NCBI GenBank assembly: GCA_035236585.1
Contig: CP141133.1
Coordinates: forward strand, 45,401,729-45,465,728
Source of the DNA: Warburgia ugandensis
Taxonomy: Eukaryota > Streptophyta > Magnoliopsida > Canellales > Canellaceae
Direction: 5' to 3'
Length of the DNA stretch: 64,000 bases
Below are positions 62,137 to 64,000 of the stretch, in pieces. Every line of letters starts with the position of its first letter. Position 1 is the first letter of the stretch. Below the pieces are notes generated by a model that worked only from the letters and a program-made list of their open reading frames with translations, ran no database searches and was not told the DNA's origin. The position numbers and the translations under genes are program-made.

Positions 62137-63777
62137 GTTTCAGAAGCCGTAATCTCTGTCTGTCATGGAGAATTACAGCTGCACTTGTATTGCTTCTAAT
62201 GAGTTATCCGATTCAGCTAACTGGGCTGAACTCAGATGGGATTTTCTTGCTTTCTTTCAAATACACTGTTCTAAGCGATCCTCTACTGGTTCTGGAGAGC
62301 TGGAATTACGACGATGAAACGCCTTGTTCGTGGAACGGAGTTGTGTGTCAAGGGATTCCAACCAACGACACTCCTAGAGTTGTAAGTTTAGTTCTTCCCA
62401 ACAGTAAACTTTTGGGTTCAATTTCTCCTGATTTGGGTTTGATAGAACATCTTTCTGTTCTCGATTTTTCCGATAATTTTCTCAATGGAACACTACCCAC
62501 ATTTTTATTCAATGCTTCCGAGCTTCAAACGCTTTCTCTCTCTAATAACGAGATCTCCAGCGAGCTGCCGGAGCTTGTCCGAAACCTGAGAAACCTTCAA
62601 ACTCTCAATCTCTCTGATAACGCCCTTACTGGAATACTCCCAAACAGTTTGGGAGCTCTTCCCAACCTAACCACTTTATCTCTAAGCAACAACTATTTCG
62701 GCGGTAGTTTACCAACTGGGTTCAACCAGATTGTTGATCTGGATCTGTCGTCAAATCTCGTGAACGGCTCATTACCGTCGGATTTCGCCGGGGCAAACCT
62801 CCGTTTCTTGAATCTGTCCTCTAACAGACTATCCGGTGAGATATTGCCAGAGTTAGCCTCTCGCCTTCCAGTGAATGCAACGATAGATCTGTCATTTAAT
62901 AATCTGACAGGGGAAATACCAGAAACAGGGGCATTCGTCTATCAGAAACAAGGATCGTTTGCAGGAAACCCAGATCTATGTGGTAAACCGCTTAAAAACC
63001 CATGTTTAATTCCTTCCACTCGTTCCACACCAAATGTTCCTACATCTCCTCCAGCAATCGCAGCCATTCCCAAAACACTAGAGAACCCCACAAACAGCCC
63101 ACCCGGAACAACAACAGCAGCTGCCAAGAATGTTTCCCGGGAAAATGGGCTTAAACCCGGTGTAATAGCCGGAATCGTAGTCGGAGATTTAGCCGGAATT
63201 GGGCTTATTTCCATCCTTATCCTCTTTGTCTATCAAGCAAGAAAGAAGAAGAAAACCGAGGAGAAAACAGGAAGCCAAGTGAAGAAAACGGCGAACAGTG
63301 ACTGGTCGTCAGATTCCGGCTGGCTGGGATGGTCGTGTTTGAGAAAAAAAGCCGGTAATAACAAAGAAACGTCGGAAACCACTGGTTCCGACACGGAAGA
63401 AGACGAGAACGAAAAAGAAGTAGAACAAAACCGATACCAGCAACATAAGCAACAGAAAAATGGGTCGCTTGTGACAGTAGATGGGGAATCGGAGTTGGAA
63501 TTGGAGACGCTGTTGAAAGCTTCTGCATATATACTCGGCGCGACTGGCAGTAGCATAGTATATAAAGCGGTTTTGGAAGATGGAACTACTTTCGCCGTTC
63601 GCCGGATCGGAGAAACGGGCGTGGAGAGGTTCCGAGACTTTGAGAACCAGGTGCGCCATATCGCTAAGTTGCGCCACCCGAATATCCTGTGCATCCGTGG
63701 CTTCTATTGGGGCGACGATGAAAAGCTCGTCATCTATGATTACGCCCCCAACGGCAGTCTTGCCAACGCATCTTACA
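62133..63777 (+). CDS. LRR-III receptor-like (pseudo)kinase, first exon; At4g37250-like
   Basis: This plasma-membrane receptor-like protein has a signal peptide (residues about 1-31), an N-terminal LRR cap with SWNYDDETPCSWNGVVC (Cys 65 and 72), about seven LRRs (80-270), a second Cys pair (283, 291), a Pro/Thr-rich stalk, a membrane segment (about 344-367) followed by RKKKK, an acidic region (415-432) and the kinase N-lobe. The glycine loop is ILGATGSSIVYKAVL (467-481). The usual VAIK lysine is Arg (FAVRR, R490), as in Arabidopsis At4g37250, so weak or no kinase activity is likely. The exon ends at 63777 in phase 1 before GTAAGT, where that family has its intron, in NGSLxxxxYR. The C-lobe lies beyond the window. 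ATG 62133 is chosen because it opens the signal peptide. There are no breaks in 548 codons, and base use is richer in GC than the surroundings. The ligand is unknown; I am sure of the family. Confidence 0.93.
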
Positions 63778-64000
63778 GTAAGTAAACACTTTATCCTTTG
63801 CACTAGAATATTGTAGCTAAACGTTATGCATCCTTAACTGAACTACGCGTCATTGATGACCCCCAACATCATAGGTTTCTACGCTTAAAATGTGCCAGCT
63901 CGGCCAGGTTTCGGGTGATCGGAACCGTTCATTTTCTTGAAAGCCCCTTATTATATCACATGCCTCAGAAATTTTAGCACTCGGATGATCTTAACCTTTG
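63778..64000 (+). other. First intron of the receptor kinase (5' part)
   Basis: It begins GTAAGTAAAC, a strong donor, right after the phase-1 exon end. Reading on without splicing meets a stop after two codons (TAA at 63783-63785), which confirms that 550 codons is not the natural protein end. No acceptor with a following kinase C-lobe frame is seen before the window ends. Confidence 0.8.

Noticed and set aside
62942-63803. Several open frames of 90-164 codons on the minus strand
   Set aside because: Antisense shadows of the receptor kinase exon, which is intact and of known family.

Overview
This window looks like nuclear DNA of a flowering plant. It is AT-rich and packed with plant-type repeats: long-LTR Ty3/gypsy elements, a Tnt1-like Ty1/copia element, an Au-type SINE, RTE LINE tails, hAT transposons and long (CT)n arrays. 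At the right end it carries a leucine-rich-repeat receptor-like kinase gene of the plant LRR-III class. The species cannot be told from the sequence. I call one intact host coding region (the receptor kinase, cut by the window end), one clear host pseudogene (an R2R3-MYB first exon) and one probable host gene fragment (a beta-galactosidase exon). Nearly everything else is mobile-element fossil.

Layout. 1-9934: nested LTR pieces, then an LTR element (element A) with an initiator-Met-type primer site, a 4.5-kb interior without readable genes (holding a SINE, an RTE tail scrap and a degenerate tandem repeat) and a 3.3-kb right LTR. 9935-24305: an old Athila-like gypsy element (element C) interrupted by two solo LTRs. 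25029-27700: another solo LTR. 28-36 kb: LTR-like stretches, a further Athila-type LTR copy, an RTE LINE 3' end and a probable LTR/primer-site remnant on the minus strand. 36.6 kb: a hAT-like MITE. 38329-41504: a solo LTR. 42757-50126: a broken RICESLEEPER-like hAT transposase split by a 5.0-kb solo LTR. 50.3-52.1 kb: a CT-rich LTR of another gypsy family. 52.1-53.6 kb: host gene fragments. 53.6-54.1 kb: a second MITE. 56314-61389: a Tork/Tnt1-like copia element on the minus strand. 61390-64000: promoter, 5' leader and first exon of the receptor kinase.

The main pattern is that five solo LTRs of one long-LTR family (2.6 to 5.0 kb) lie in 36 kb, each framed by a perfect 5-bp target duplication (TTGGC, TGAAA, CCAAC, ATTTG, ATGTT). 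They record repeated insertion followed by LTR-LTR recombination. The nesting gives a relative chronology: element C is older than element A and than the two solo LTRs inside it, and the hAT is older than its solo LTR. Hand comparison gives roughly one difference in ten bases between the paired LTRs of element A and between those of the copia element, so both are old. All solo-LTR and target-duplication calls were made by eye; alignments were not computed.

The receptor kinase resembles Arabidopsis At4g37250. It has a signal peptide, LRRs, one membrane segment and a kinase domain whose usual ATP-binding lysine is an arginine, as in its family. A short upstream ORF overlaps its start codon, and the copia element ends 743 bp upstream of that start.
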